IMG/VR virus record: IMGVR_UViG_3300020474_000084
Span: 1 to 27,011 of that record
Direction: 5' to 3' (one strand)
Source: a virus
Length of the DNA stretch: 27,011 nucleotides
In this document: piece after piece, positions 13,663 through 21,186 of the stretch
Layout: each line of letters begins with the position of its first letter
How positions within the stretch are numbered: the first letter of the stretch is position 1
Position numbers and translations under genes: made by a program
The notes under the pieces: generated by a model
Databases searched by the model: none
Told to the model about the DNA's origin: nothing
Seen by the model: the letters and a program-made list of their open reading frames with translations, nothing else

Positions 13663-15069
13663 TTATGAAATTGCAGATAGAGAGGGGTTTAAATTAAAGT
13701 CTCCTACTGGTCCAGATAACCCAAGTTTATTCATACCTCCAAAACTACCAGCACTGAAACTACTTCCTAGTCCTGTAGATGCTCCTACGTTTGACAAATT
13801 AAGCGACGCTAAACTAGATGTGGTGCTACTTAAATATCCTCCAGCATTAAACATACTTGGACTACTTGTTGCAGGAGTTGCGCTATAACCACCACCACTA
13901 AAGATTCCTGCTTTCTGGAAGCTTTGAACCATTCCCATGGCTGCAGTGCCAACGTCTCCCATCATCGATGGTTGTGTGCTAAGTACAGCTGATGCTCCTT
14001 TCTTAGGCTTAGGTGGTTTCTTAGGCTTATAGATGTCCTGATATTCAGGTTTAGGTAGTGCTATTGGTTTTGGCATAGGCGGCGTCATTTCAGGTCTCAT
14101 AGGGATAGCTGCCCTTGCCCTGCGATTAGCATCTTTTAAATTGAATGCAATTTGTTCCCGTGCCAACTTATCATTTGCATTTAAATTAGACACTGATGCT
14201 GCTAATTTTGCTTGATCTATAATAAGTTGATTAGACATTCCTTCAGTTTTAATTCTAACTGCATCTAACGAAATATTTAAATCAGTTAAACCAAACATCA
14301 GTTCTTCTGCGATAGCAGCTTGGTTAGCTCCTGCCTCAGCCATTGCTGCCTGTACTGCTTTTGCATTTGATCTGCCAGGTCCCCTTGCTGCTGCTTCACC
14401 ACTTGCTTTCAGACCTTTGATCCTTTCAGCTTGTGTTTTAAATGTTGCATCAGCTTTTGATGATCTTTTTTTATTAATTATCTGGTTTCTTTGATTTTCA
14501 AATCCTGCAGATTGCAGTGCATAATTAGCTAATGTTTGTTTTTCATCAAACATCATTCCACGGATCATTTCTTCTGCGTAACGATCCTGCTGCTTTACAG
14601 CAAAGTTACTTGCTATTTGATTGAATGAGATTTGTTCATCAGCAGCAGCTACGGATGCTTCGTATGCCCGAGTAGCTTGACTAAATTCATAATCACGAAT
14701 CGCCATCGCGTGATTATAGTTATTATTATTTATCTTGTCTGTGTATTCTCTCCGCTCTGTATCATTGTCTTGTCGTATATTTAACGACTCGACTTGATGA
14801 TCATATTTTCTTTCAGCTTCTGCGTTGTTGTACTTCCAAACTTTTTTATTGTATTTGTGGGTTTTTCTTACGGCTTTCTTTTGGGCAGCTTTTTGTTTAC
14901 TTGCTGCTTTCTTTTTACTGCTGCCGCCTAATAATCCACTAACAAGTCCTACACCTGCACCAATCGCTGCGCCGATAGGACCAGCACTAGCACCAGTTGA
15001 AACTGCAGTAGCAATACCAGCTCCAGCTCCAGCCCCACCTAATGTTCCACTGATTGCATCTCCTATCAT
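13663..15069 (-). CDS. internal virion protein, T7 gp14-like
   Basis: A 468-residue protein in the T7 gp14 position. Residues 1-50 are an unusually Gly/Ala-rich hydrophobic stretch (GGAGAGAGIATAVSTGASAG, then IGAGVGLVSGLLGG) suited to insertion in the outer membrane, followed by a basic linker (SSKKKAASKQKAAQKKAVRK) and a long helical region to about residue 330 with heptad character. The remainder is a Pro/Lys linker (KPKKPPKPKK) and a Ser/Gly-rich tail. T7 gp14 is only 196 residues, so the C-terminal half is an extension. The start has one of the few good Shine-Dalgarno sequences here: AGGAGGG five bases before ATG, formed by the last codons (RRV stop) of the tail tubular B gene. Confidence 0.78.
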   Translation of the reverse strand: MIGDAISGTLGGAGAGAGIATAVSTGASAGPIGAAIGAGVGLVSGLLGGSSKKKAASKQKAAQKKAVRKTHKYNKKVWKYNNAEAERKYDHQVESLNIRQDNDTERREYTDKINNNNYNHAMAIRDYEFSQATRAYEASVAAADEQISFNQIASNFAVKQQDRYAEEMIRGMMFDEKQTLANYALQSAGFENQRNQIINKKRSSKADATFKTQAERIKGLKASGEAAARGPGRSNAKAVQAAMAEAGANQAAIAEELMFGLTDLNISLDAVRIKTEGMSNQLIIDQAKLAASVSNLNANDKLAREQIAFNLKDANRRARAAIPMRPEMTPPMPKPIALPKPEYQDIYKPKKPPKPKKGASAVLSTQPSMMGDVGTAAMGMVQSFQKAGIFSGGGYSATPATSSPSMFNAGGYLSSTTSSLASLNLSNVGASTGLGSSFSAGSFGGMNKLGLSGPVGDFNLNPSLSAIS

Positions 15070-15071
15070 GC

Positions 15072-17705
15072 TCAGACCCTCCTATAAAAACGTGGCGTAT
15101 AGTTTCCTTCCCACATCATTGCGTTTAAAGCAACGGGGAACGGTGTGTTGTTAAACATCCTCAATTTAAAATTCTCAGTTCGTTGATGAATAGGTATCGT
15201 AAATATTGTCTCGTTATCTAGTGGGACATCATTGGCTAAATACTCATTAGCTTCAACTACAGCAGTAGTACTAAACCATTCGTCAATAACAAATGACACC
15301 TTCGCATTATTTGCAGGTGCACTATTGAAAACAATGGTTGTATCGTTTGTAAAACTAAAAGCTGTGGTAGCAATGCCATCTACTGATACTTTGACATCTG
15401 ATCTGTCCTGATAATCAAGATCTCTTTTGTTAAAGTTAAAGCTTGTTGTAGTACCATCTCCAGTAAATTCAACTCGATATGGTTCCCTACCTTTTTGCTT
15501 GACTTTAAAATTCATAGCTCCTGATAACCCAACAGAGAAATTCATACGAGCTATAGTTAGTGAAGCTGTGAAATCTGTTGATTTATTTTCTGGTCTATAG
15601 AATGTAGTAGGTAGGTGTACATCAAAGTCATACTTAAATCCCACAATCACGTCACTGGCTAAACTAGTTAGATCTTTTTTAGGTACAATAAAGTATGGTC
15701 CAGTCCCATCACTACCACGTTCTGGTGTAATTGTAAAACCTGATTCAACAAATGAACCTGTACTTGTATTGCCCTTAATGATCAATACTGGTGTTAGATT
15801 AGATACATCGTTGTATGGCAGGTAGCATTTTGATAATTCATTTGCTGAGTCATATACAACGCTAGATGCAGTTGCATATAAATCAATGGATGGGTTTACC
15901 TTAACGCCTTGGTTGTTGACAATAATTGCTTGTTCTGGACTCTGGCTTAATGCTGCCTTTGACAAGACAACCTGATTGCCTTGCTTTGTTACTGCATACA
16001 TTTCATCAGAATCAATAGCAATAAATTGAGTTGTGCCAGTCATATACCACTTAACCCATGCCTGCATTAGGTTTTCTTTTCCATCACTGTAGTAACGAAA
16101 TACATATACCTCATTAGATGTTTGATCCGCTAAGGCAATCATCGAATTCTGTGGACTAGATATAAGCTGATCAATCGTTGGTGAAATCCATTCCTTTACT
16201 ACACGTGATAGATCAATCACCTGTGGGTTCTCTTCTTGACCACGTGTCACCATACTGAATACACGTGTATATCCTGGTGTTTTAGTAGTGAAATTAATCT
16301 GTGTTCCGACATCTACTGGACTAACAGCTTCGTCTACCTCATAGTTTGAGATAGCACGAATACTTGCATTATTTGGTGTTAGTACACCACTCTCAGAAAA
16401 CATGATGAACTGTTGTCTAGATGAGAATAGAAGAACACCTTGTGCCGTTGGCAGTACTGCGTTTAACTTTGTAGGTACAATAGATGAACAGCTAATGTCA
16501 ATTGGATCTGAATCAATAATTGTCTGTGCTGTTTTAAAGTAAAAATTAAACTGATCTCCTGAGCGACTCATAGACACGTTGTCTTGAGACAAGAATCCAA
16601 GCCTGTTATTACTAAAGAATGCACTTGTAATTTGTGATCCTACAAAACTTGGATGAGAGTTCGTTTCGTTATCCCCTACTAACCTATCGCTATAAGTGAT
16701 TTGCTGAAAGATGAAGGTATTTGTCGATGTATTAATTAGTTCATGCGGCATTGTGGATTTATTTAATCCAGCTGAAGCCTGAGGAGATCTGGTTTCTTCC
16801 CAGTAACCATTACCTTGTGTTCCATTATTTGCATGAAACTTTGCGTAGTAATCGTCTAAAACATTTTCGTTGTTTACAATCTTGACAACATGACCATGAA
16901 ATGACTTTTGTGGCAACTGGCTAATGTTATCTACTTCATCTTGAAAACTACTTAGGTCACTATTATTACCACCACCTCTAGCTGACAAACTAAATGCTGT
17001 ACGTGTTCCTCCTACTTCACGGGTAATGTCTAGACTTGAATCTCCACTTCTAGTTACTGTCCATGTACCAGTAAAATTACTGTTACCTGCACTTGCTTGA
17101 CTATTAATTTCATTAGTAATAGCATCTTTTAAATTATGTCCAGACTTATCTTCTAGTACATCGTCAAATGTAAAATCAGTAGAGTGAGCTGTGACAGTAA
17201 TAGTCCTATCCTGCAGTATAATGTTGTATTCATTATTAGGAGAAGAAGAGGATAAAACTACTGTGCCTTGACTAGAACTTATGAATGATGAAGCTGTTTG
17301 TTCTGTTACTGTTGTTGCACTATTTACGACAATCGTTGTGTCTTGTACTGTCAGTAATTTATAGTCGTTTCTAGTTCCAGTTAAATAGTTCTGTGCATTT
17401 GTCCCGTATGTAACTGTACACACAACACCTGTCAGAGCATTCCATATGTAGATACTATTTCCTTTAATGCAGCCAACATATTCTTCGTCATTATCTCTGT
17501 TGATATAGAACCACTTAGCATTATCGTATGTAGTTCCTGTCCCCAGATTTGCAATATGTTTGAAGCCAGGTCTTTTTGTTAGCCCGTAGGTGGCATCAGG
17601 AAAGCCGTTGTAGCACTCACGGACCTGACCGGGGAGCATTTTGTCATCTGATTGTTTTGATACTCCACCTAGATAGTTAGAGATCCGTTGAGTTACTGCT
17701 GCCAT
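15072..17705 (-). CDS. tail tubular protein B (nozzle), T7 gp12-like
   Basis: An 877-residue protein (T7 gp12 is 794) beginning MAAVTQRISNYLGGVSKQSD, then LPGQVRECYNGFPDATYGLTKRPGF; the family's N-terminal signature is a Q-x-x-N-x-x-P...L-x-x-R-P-G-x. The central region is beta-rich, with SFVGSQITSAFFSNNRLGFL and FFKTAQTIIDSDPIDI typical of the nozzle protein. The segment near YRVEFTGDGTTTSFNFNKRD, and then FSFTNDTTIVFNSAPANNAK, resembles the fibre N-terminal beta domain, suggesting an inserted appendage-type domain. The ATG directly abuts the TAA of tail tubular A. It forms the tail nozzle below the gp11-like adaptor ring. Confidence 0.88.
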   Translation of the reverse strand: MAAVTQRISNYLGGVSKQSDDKMLPGQVRECYNGFPDATYGLTKRPGFKHIANLGTGTTYDNAKWFYINRDNDEEYVGCIKGNSIYIWNALTGVVCTVTYGTNAQNYLTGTRNDYKLLTVQDTTIVVNSATTVTEQTASSFISSSQGTVVLSSSSPNNEYNIILQDRTITVTAHSTDFTFDDVLEDKSGHNLKDAITNEINSQASAGNSNFTGTWTVTRSGDSSLDITREVGGTRTAFSLSARGGGNNSDLSSFQDEVDNISQLPQKSFHGHVVKIVNNENVLDDYYAKFHANNGTQGNGYWEETRSPQASAGLNKSTMPHELINTSTNTFIFQQITYSDRLVGDNETNSHPSFVGSQITSAFFSNNRLGFLSQDNVSMSRSGDQFNFYFKTAQTIIDSDPIDISCSSIVPTKLNAVLPTAQGVLLFSSRQQFIMFSESGVLTPNNASIRAISNYEVDEAVSPVDVGTQINFTTKTPGYTRVFSMVTRGQEENPQVIDLSRVVKEWISPTIDQLISSPQNSMIALADQTSNEVYVFRYYSDGKENLMQAWVKWYMTGTTQFIAIDSDEMYAVTKQGNQVVLSKAALSQSPEQAIIVNNQGVKVNPSIDLYATASSVVYDSANELSKCYLPYNDVSNLTPVLIIKGNTSTGSFVESGFTITPERGSDGTGPYFIVPKKDLTSLASDVIVGFKYDFDVHLPTTFYRPENKSTDFTASLTIARMNFSVGLSGAMNFKVKQKGREPYRVEFTGDGTTTSFNFNKRDLDYQDRSDVKVSVDGIATTAFSFTNDTTIVFNSAPANNAKVSFVIDEWFSTTAVVEANEYLANDVPLDNETIFTIPIHQRTENFKLRMFNNTPFPVALNAMMWEGNYTPRFYRRV

Positions 17706-18320
17706 TTATCGATAAAGTGCGTTGTATGGTTTGTAGCTGTTATAGGTATTTGTATTACCTGGATGTCCAAAGAATGTGTAATCTCCTTGATTACATTCAT
17801 ACTCCATTGCCATAGCCCTGGCAAACGCTTCCTTTTGTTGAAGCATTTGATATTGATTGCTATCACCAACAATTCTGCTACTTACAATTGAAGCTGCTCT
17901 ATTTACAATGAAGTCTGCAATTGGTGTTGGAATGTCTACCCAATCAAATAGCCATGTGATGTCACATTCAATTTCATTAGTGAATGAATAGCTATGGTGT
18001 GCTTTGTCATATAGTTTACCGCTGCGCCTTACAACATCTAGTCCTACATTGGATCCGTTATGTGTAGGATCAATTTGTAGAACGTTATTAGGAATAAGGA
18101 TCTCATTGTTTGTGTCAGGAGTCATTGGATAGTGACTCTCTTTATTAAATGTCCATCCCTCAGCCTGTACTTCCCGAGAGACTTCTAACAAAGTCTGGTA
18201 AGCAATCGCAACGTCCGGGTTGGTTTGATCAAGGGTAGTCACAGGCGCTTGACCACATGACTGCAGGATTGTATTTACAGCAGGTAGCTCTTGCTGAGCA
18301 TTAGTGGTAGGAAAAGCCAT
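17706..18320 (-). CDS. tail tubular protein A (head-tail adaptor), T7 gp11-like
   Basis: A 204-residue protein, close to T7 gp11 (196). The start MAFPTTNAQQELPAVNTILQ at 18320 aligns with T7's [20 protein letters not shown]; the following CGQAPVTTLDQTNPDVAIA, EVQAEGWTFNKE and the MEYECNQGDY near the C-terminus (T7: MEYEMDYGGY) all match. An upstream in-frame ATG at 18410 would run through the intrinsic terminator and into the capsid gene, so it is rejected. The protein makes the ring between portal and nozzle and carries the fibres. No Shine-Dalgarno sequence; the start lies a few bases after the T-run of the terminator. Confidence 0.9.
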   Translation of the reverse strand: MAFPTTNAQQELPAVNTILQSCGQAPVTTLDQTNPDVAIAYQTLLEVSREVQAEGWTFNKESHYPMTPDTNNEILIPNNVLQIDPTHNGSNVGLDVVRRSGKLYDKAHHSYSFTNEIECDITWLFDWVDIPTPIADFIVNRAASIVSSRIVGDSNQYQMLQQKEAFARAMAMEYECNQGDYTFFGHPGNTNTYNSYKPYNALYR

Positions 18321-18326
18321 ATAATT

Positions 18327-18353
18327 AAAAAAAAGGGACCCCGAAGGATCCCC
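18327..18353 (-). terminator. intrinsic terminator after major capsid gene
   Basis: On the minus strand a seven-pair stem, GGGATCC with GGGTCCC (one T-G wobble), closes a TTCG tetraloop in the stable C(UUCG)G context and is followed by eight T. It starts 17 bases after the capsid stop codon. This is a textbook Rho-independent terminator, and the position between capsid and tail genes equals T-phi of T7. It should cap most transcripts after the capsid gene, keeping capsid mRNA high relative to tail and core protein mRNA. Confidence 0.92.
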
Positions 18354-18369
18354 GTAGTGTGTATAAAAA

Positions 18370-19518
18370 TTAGAATGAAGAAGGAGCTGAATTAGTGACA
18401 TGCAGCTCAACAGCTGCAGCAGGGTTCAGGTAGTCCGCCCCCATCGCGAGTCGCCCGAGGATTACGTCTCCCTGATAAATCACGGATACGTCTCCACTGG
18501 TTACTTGTACTTGAGGACCGATTGCTTCTACGCAACCAGCAGCTTCACGCTGGAAGATAAGACCAGCAGACACTGCACCGAATTCGGAAGCAGTACCGTA
18601 GTCATTGTTGATGCCAGTAGTAGCACCAGAAGCATCTTCTAAGGCAGGACCAATGAAATCTCCGGTGTTACCAGGAGATGTCTGACCTGTAGTTCCACCA
18701 TACTTGGTGCCGTACTTGCCAAGGAACGGAATGTTCATTGACTTGTAGATCTTGATACCAGCGATCTCGATGATGCCGTTACCGCCTTGCAAGGCAGGAC
18801 CAGTTTCATCGCGATTAACTAGACCGTTTGAACCACAAGCTTGGATCAATTCATAGTATTGACGTGGGTTCAAGACGCCCACTCGTCCGTCACCAGATAC
18901 ACCCTTTTCATCGAGTGCAGCGGCAGCGTCATAAAAGGCTGCGATTAGTGCGGAAGAAGAGTATGCATCAGCTTCTGAACCACTACCAGTACCAACTTGA
19001 ATCTGTGTACCACCTGGCTCAACGAAGTTAGTTGCACTAACAGGTGAAGCCTCACGTGCACCACGTGCAATAGCACGGAAGATCAAACGGTCATACTTTT
19101 CTGCGAGGGCGTAGCCGATCTTGCGGCTGATCTCCGAACGCAGATCGTAATGAGAAAGAGTCTCATCAAGGTCATAAACGAACGCTGAACTGATCAGCAG
19201 GTCGTCAACCGTGATTGTCTTCTCTGCCACTGGAGGTGCACCATCGGAGTTACCGAGGATTGCGTTTCCAGGGGTGTGATACTCAGCCGTGGTACGGCCG
19301 GTATAGATGAACTGCAAAGACTTGCCGTTCTTAAGTGTACGCTTCATCACCAAATCGCGAGCAATCGCGTTATGCTGGAAGCCTTTAAACATTTCTCCAC
19401 TGAACAAATTCAGATAGAGAGCGCGGCGTTGTGCAGTTGTTGGAGACTGACCACCCGCCAAATTATTAGCGCCGACAATAACCTGATTGGTTGTCAGCGA
19501 TGAACTTTGATGTGCCAT
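18370..19518 (-). CDS. major capsid protein, T7 gp10-like
   Basis: A 382-residue HK97-fold capsid protein (T7 gp10A is 345). Recognisable segments: NLFSGEMFKGFQHNAIARDL, KNGKSLQFIYTGRTTAEYHT, PPVAEKTITVDDLLISSAFV, then DETLSHYDLRSEISRKIGYA and NPRQYYELIQACGSNGLVN; the same motifs occur in T7-like capsids. It forms the icosahedral shell around the portal. The gene is followed by a strong terminator and preceded by a structured 150-base leader; the absence of a Shine-Dalgarno sequence at such a highly expressed gene is notable, and TATAAT lies just before the ATG. No sign of a gp10B frameshift product was seen. Confidence 0.93.
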   Translation of the reverse strand: MAHQSSSLTTNQVIVGANNLAGGQSPTTAQRRALYLNLFSGEMFKGFQHNAIARDLVMKRTLKNGKSLQFIYTGRTTAEYHTPGNAILGNSDGAPPVAEKTITVDDLLISSAFVYDLDETLSHYDLRSEISRKIGYALAEKYDRLIFRAIARGAREASPVSATNFVEPGGTQIQVGTGSGSEADAYSSSALIAAFYDAAAALDEKGVSGDGRVGVLNPRQYYELIQACGSNGLVNRDETGPALQGGNGIIEIAGIKIYKSMNIPFLGKYGTKYGGTTGQTSPGNTGDFIGPALEDASGATTGINNDYGTASEFGAVSAGLIFQREAAGCVEAIGPQVQVTSGDVSVIYQGDVILGRLAMGADYLNPAAAVELHVTNSAPSSF

Positions 19519-19547
19519 TATTATAGAGAGTAAATGTATATTCGACT

Positions 19548-19635
19548 CTCAAAGATCTTTGAGTTATTTAATTGTATATGTGTGGTCTATCCCACCGTCT
19601 AGACGGCTAAAGGTATCCTCCGTAGAGGGCTAAAG
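19548..19635 (-). promoter_or_regulatory. structured leader of the capsid gene with duplicated hairpins and a palindrome
   Basis: The stretch 19519-19672 has no gene. In transcript order it contains CTTTAGCC followed by CCTC-TACG-GAGG (hairpin 19617-19628), then a second CTTTAGCC followed by the perfect palindrome CCGTCTAGACGG (19595-19606), and then the perfect 16-bp palindrome CTCAAAGATCTTTGAG (19548-19563), 29 bases before the capsid ATG. The two hairpins share the direct repeat CTTTAGCC-N-TCTA. The function could be promoter-proximal mRNA stabilisation, RNase processing, or protein binding at the start of the capsid transcript. The structures are seen; the role is inference. Confidence 0.55.
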
Positions 19636-19646
19636 CCAATAGTGAA

Positions 19647-19665
19647 GCCGGGACTTGAACCCGGC
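19647..19665 (-). other. tRNA T-arm-like hairpin
   Basis: On the minus strand GCCGGG and CCCGGC form a perfect six-pair stem around the seven-base loop TTCAAGT, which fits the T-loop consensus TTCRANY. No matching acceptor, anticodon or D arm is present at the right distance, and the YRG peptide gene occupies the space where the 5' half would be, so it is not a complete tRNA. It could be a relic of a tRNA gene, a 3' tRNA fragment of the attP type, or a hairpin closing the peptide mRNA eight bases after its stop codon. There is no T-run, so it is not a canonical terminator. Confidence 0.5.
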
Positions 19666-19672
19666 AGTAAGC

Positions 19673-19732
19673 CTATTTCTTATTCACAGTTTTGTTGTAC
19701 TTGTTGCCGCGATAAGTGAGAGTAACAGTCAT
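19673..19732 (-). CDS. 19-residue YRG downstream peptide
   Basis: A tiny frame, ATG 19732 to TAG 19673, encodes a basic peptide starting MTVTLTYRGNKYNK. The LTYRGxxY motif is the hallmark of short peptides that follow Downstream-peptide RNAs in cyanobacteria and cyanophages (and of the DUF4278-type small cyanobacterial proteins). The start is 15 bases downstream of the last pseudoknot strand of the RNA element, so ligand binding could directly control access to the start codon. Peptide function is unknown. The gene is short, but motif and riboswitch together make a real translated product likely. Confidence 0.75.
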   Translation of the reverse strand: MTVTLTYRGNKYNKTVNKK

Positions 19733-19746
19733 TGTTAATTCCAATT

Positions 19747-19797
19747 ACCTAGCCCCCGTTCCATGACTAGGCGGCATGCGTCCTAACGGATGAACGT
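19747..19797 (-). ncRNA. Downstream-peptide RNA motif (glutamine riboswitch class)
   Basis: On the minus strand, 5' to 3': CGTTC (19796-19792), TCC-GTTA-GGA hairpin (19790-19781), CGCATGCCG, CCTAG (1971x; 19771-19767 is CCTAG with its G at 19767), CATG, GAACG (19761-19757) and CTAGG (19752-19748). CGTTC pairs with GAACG to close the outer stem, the inner hairpin has a GTTA loop, and CCTAG pairs perfectly with CTAGG beyond the outer stem to form an H-type pseudoknot. This layout and the CGUUCA, GGACG and GGAACG sequences are those of the Downstream-peptide motif, related to the glnA RNA; both bind L-glutamine. It precedes the YRG peptide start by 15 bases. The likely role is to tie expression to nitrogen status of the infected cell. 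Confidence 0.82.
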
Positions 19798-19808
19798 AAG
19801 TACTTTAC

Positions 19809-19994
19809 TTATGCGCCAAAATGTAATCCGTATTTATTATACATCTTGTTTAGGCGTACAGCTTCTCTCTTCTTATCCTTTGGATCTTTAATGCTTTTAT
19901 AGTGATCGAACAACATCTTTTTATTGTCTGGTGTCATATGACCAGCTATGAATTCATCTCTTTTTCCGCTTTTAATTTTTAGTCCTGAAGCCAT
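19809..19994 (-). CDS. 61-residue basic protein, unknown function
   Basis: Starts MASGLKIKSGKRDEFIAGHM and is Lys/Asp-rich throughout (YKSIKDPKDKKREAVRLNKM), predicted helical, with a YNKYGLHFGA end. No signal peptide, TM segment or known motif. It starts five bases after the psbA stop codon, so it is probably co-transcribed with psbA, and stops just ahead of the riboswitch element. Frame, codon use and spacing support a real gene; function not recognised. Confidence 0.65.
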   Translation of the reverse strand: MASGLKIKSGKRDEFIAGHMTPDNKKMLFDHYKSIKDPKDKKREAVRLNKMYNKYGLHFGA

Positions 19995-19999
19995 AGAGT

Positions 20000-21079
20000 T
20001 TATCCAATAGAAGGTGCAGTCAGTGCTACCTCAGTGGTAGACGCTGCTGCTAGATCAAGTGGGAAGTTATGAGCATTACGCTCATGCATTACTTCCATTC
20101 CAAGTCCCGCACGGTTAAGAATGTCAGCCCAAGTAGGGACAACGTGGTTCCCGTTATCGACAATGGATTGATTAAAGTTGAATCCGTTAAGATTGAAAGC
20201 CATAGTGCTAACACCCAAGCTTGTAAACCAAATGCCAAGCACAGGCCATGCAGCCAAGAAAAAGTGGAGGCTACGCGAGTTATTAAATGAAGCATATTGA
20301 AAGATCAATCGTCCAAAGTATCCGTGAGCAGCGACAATATTATATGTCTCTTCTTCCTGTCCAAATTTATACCCATAGTTCTGAGATACCGTTTCGGTCG
20401 TCTCCCTAACCAGGGAACTGGTGACAAGAGAACCATGCATAGCACTGAACAAAGCCCCACCAAATACGCCGGCAACACCAAGCATATGGAAAGGATGCAT
20501 AAGAATATTGTGTTCAGCCTGGAAGACCAACATGTAGTTGAAGGTGCCGGAAATGCCAAGAGGCATCGCATCTGAAAAAGAACCTTGTCCAAAGGGATAT
20601 ACCAAGAAGACAGCACTTGCCGCAGCGACAGGTGCTGAGTAAGCAACGAAGATCCAAGGGCGCATACCTAGCCTGTAGCTAAGTTCCCATTCGCGTCCCA
20701 TGTAAGAGTAGATACCGATAAGGAAATGGAAGACAACGAGTTGGAATGGTCCACCGTTGTAGAGCCATTCATCGAGACTTGCTGCTTCCCAGATGGGATA
20801 GAAGTGCAGGCCGATTGCATTGCTAGACGGGACAACTGCTCCCGATATAATGTTATTTCCGTACAGGAGCGATCCTGCAACTGGTTCACGAATTCCATCA
20901 ATATCAACAGGGGGTGCGCCAACGAAGGCAATAATGAAACAAGTAGTAGCTGCAAGCAGCGTAGGAATCATAAGGATTCCGAACCAACCGACATAGAGAC
21001 GGTTGTTAGTAGAGGTAACCCAGTTACAAAAGGCTTCCCAGTTATTTAGTTTTTGTGGTCTTGAAAGTACAGCGGTCAT
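20000..21079 (-). CDS. psbA: photosystem II D1 protein
   Basis: A full-length 359-residue D1, the reaction-centre protein whose turnover limits photosynthesis during infection; phages encode it to keep PSII working. All key residues are present: Y161, D170, E189, H190, H198, H215, H332, E333, D342 and the processing end at A344, with the C-terminal extension [15 protein letters not shown]. Residue 130 is Glu ([10 protein letters not shown]), the high-light D1:2-type choice. Five TM helices are expected in the thylakoid membrane. No intron. It lies in the auxiliary block between scaffold and capsid. The 107 bases upstream hold a hairpin and three TTACTTA repeats but no clear Shine-Dalgarno sequence. 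Confidence 0.98.
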   Translation of the reverse strand: MTAVLSRPQKLNNWEAFCNWVTSTNNRLYVGWFGILMIPTLLAATTCFIIAFVGAPPVDIDGIREPVAGSLLYGNNIISGAVVPSSNAIGLHFYPIWEAASLDEWLYNGGPFQLVVFHFLIGIYSYMGREWELSYRLGMRPWIFVAYSAPVAAASAVFLVYPFGQGSFSDAMPLGISGTFNYMLVFQAEHNILMHPFHMLGVAGVFGGALFSAMHGSLVTSSLVRETTETVSQNYGYKFGQEEETYNIVAAHGYFGRLIFQYASFNNSRSLHFFLAAWPVLGIWFTSLGVSTMAFNLNGFNFNQSIVDNGNHVVPTWADILNRAGLGMEVMHERNAHNFPLDLAAASTTEVALTAPSIG

Positions 21080-21152
21080 TTAAGTAATAGTTCATGGTTG
21101 GGTAAGTAAGATTAAGTAAGACCATTTTTAAGCCTTGGCTGGCTAGAGCTAG

Positions 21153-21171
21153 GGGAGGAATTGCACCTCCC
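21153..21171 (-). other. hairpin upstream of psbA
   Basis: GGGAGG and CCTCCC form a perfect six-pair stem around the seven-base loop TGCAATT, 16 bases after the stop of the 39-residue gene and about 75 bases before psbA. The loop differs from a tRNA T-loop at one position only, and no other tRNA parts are seen. It may separate the hli-side message from the psbA message by slowing exonucleases or acting as a weak terminator, although no T-run follows. The remaining 21080-21152 contains repeated TTACTTA units and no recognised promoter. Confidence 0.5.
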
Positions 21172-21186
21172 GTTAAATCTATTTAG

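Noticed and set aside
18320-18410. Upstream start for tail tubular protein A at 18410
   Set aside because: The extension would read through the terminator hairpin and the capsid stop and does not match the T7 gp11 N-terminus, whereas the start at 18320 does.
19521-19526. TATAAT as a -10 promoter for the capsid gene
   Set aside because: It lies within a few bases of the capsid ATG, so a transcript from it would begin inside the coding region; no -35 partner recognised.
19601-19690. Complete tRNA gene around the T-arm-like hairpin
   Set aside because: No acceptor partner, D arm or anticodon arm at the required distance; the peptide gene occupies the space upstream.
20089-20955. Alternative minus- and plus-strand frames within psbA
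   Set aside because: psbA is complete and highly conserved across the region; the others show no conserved motifs.
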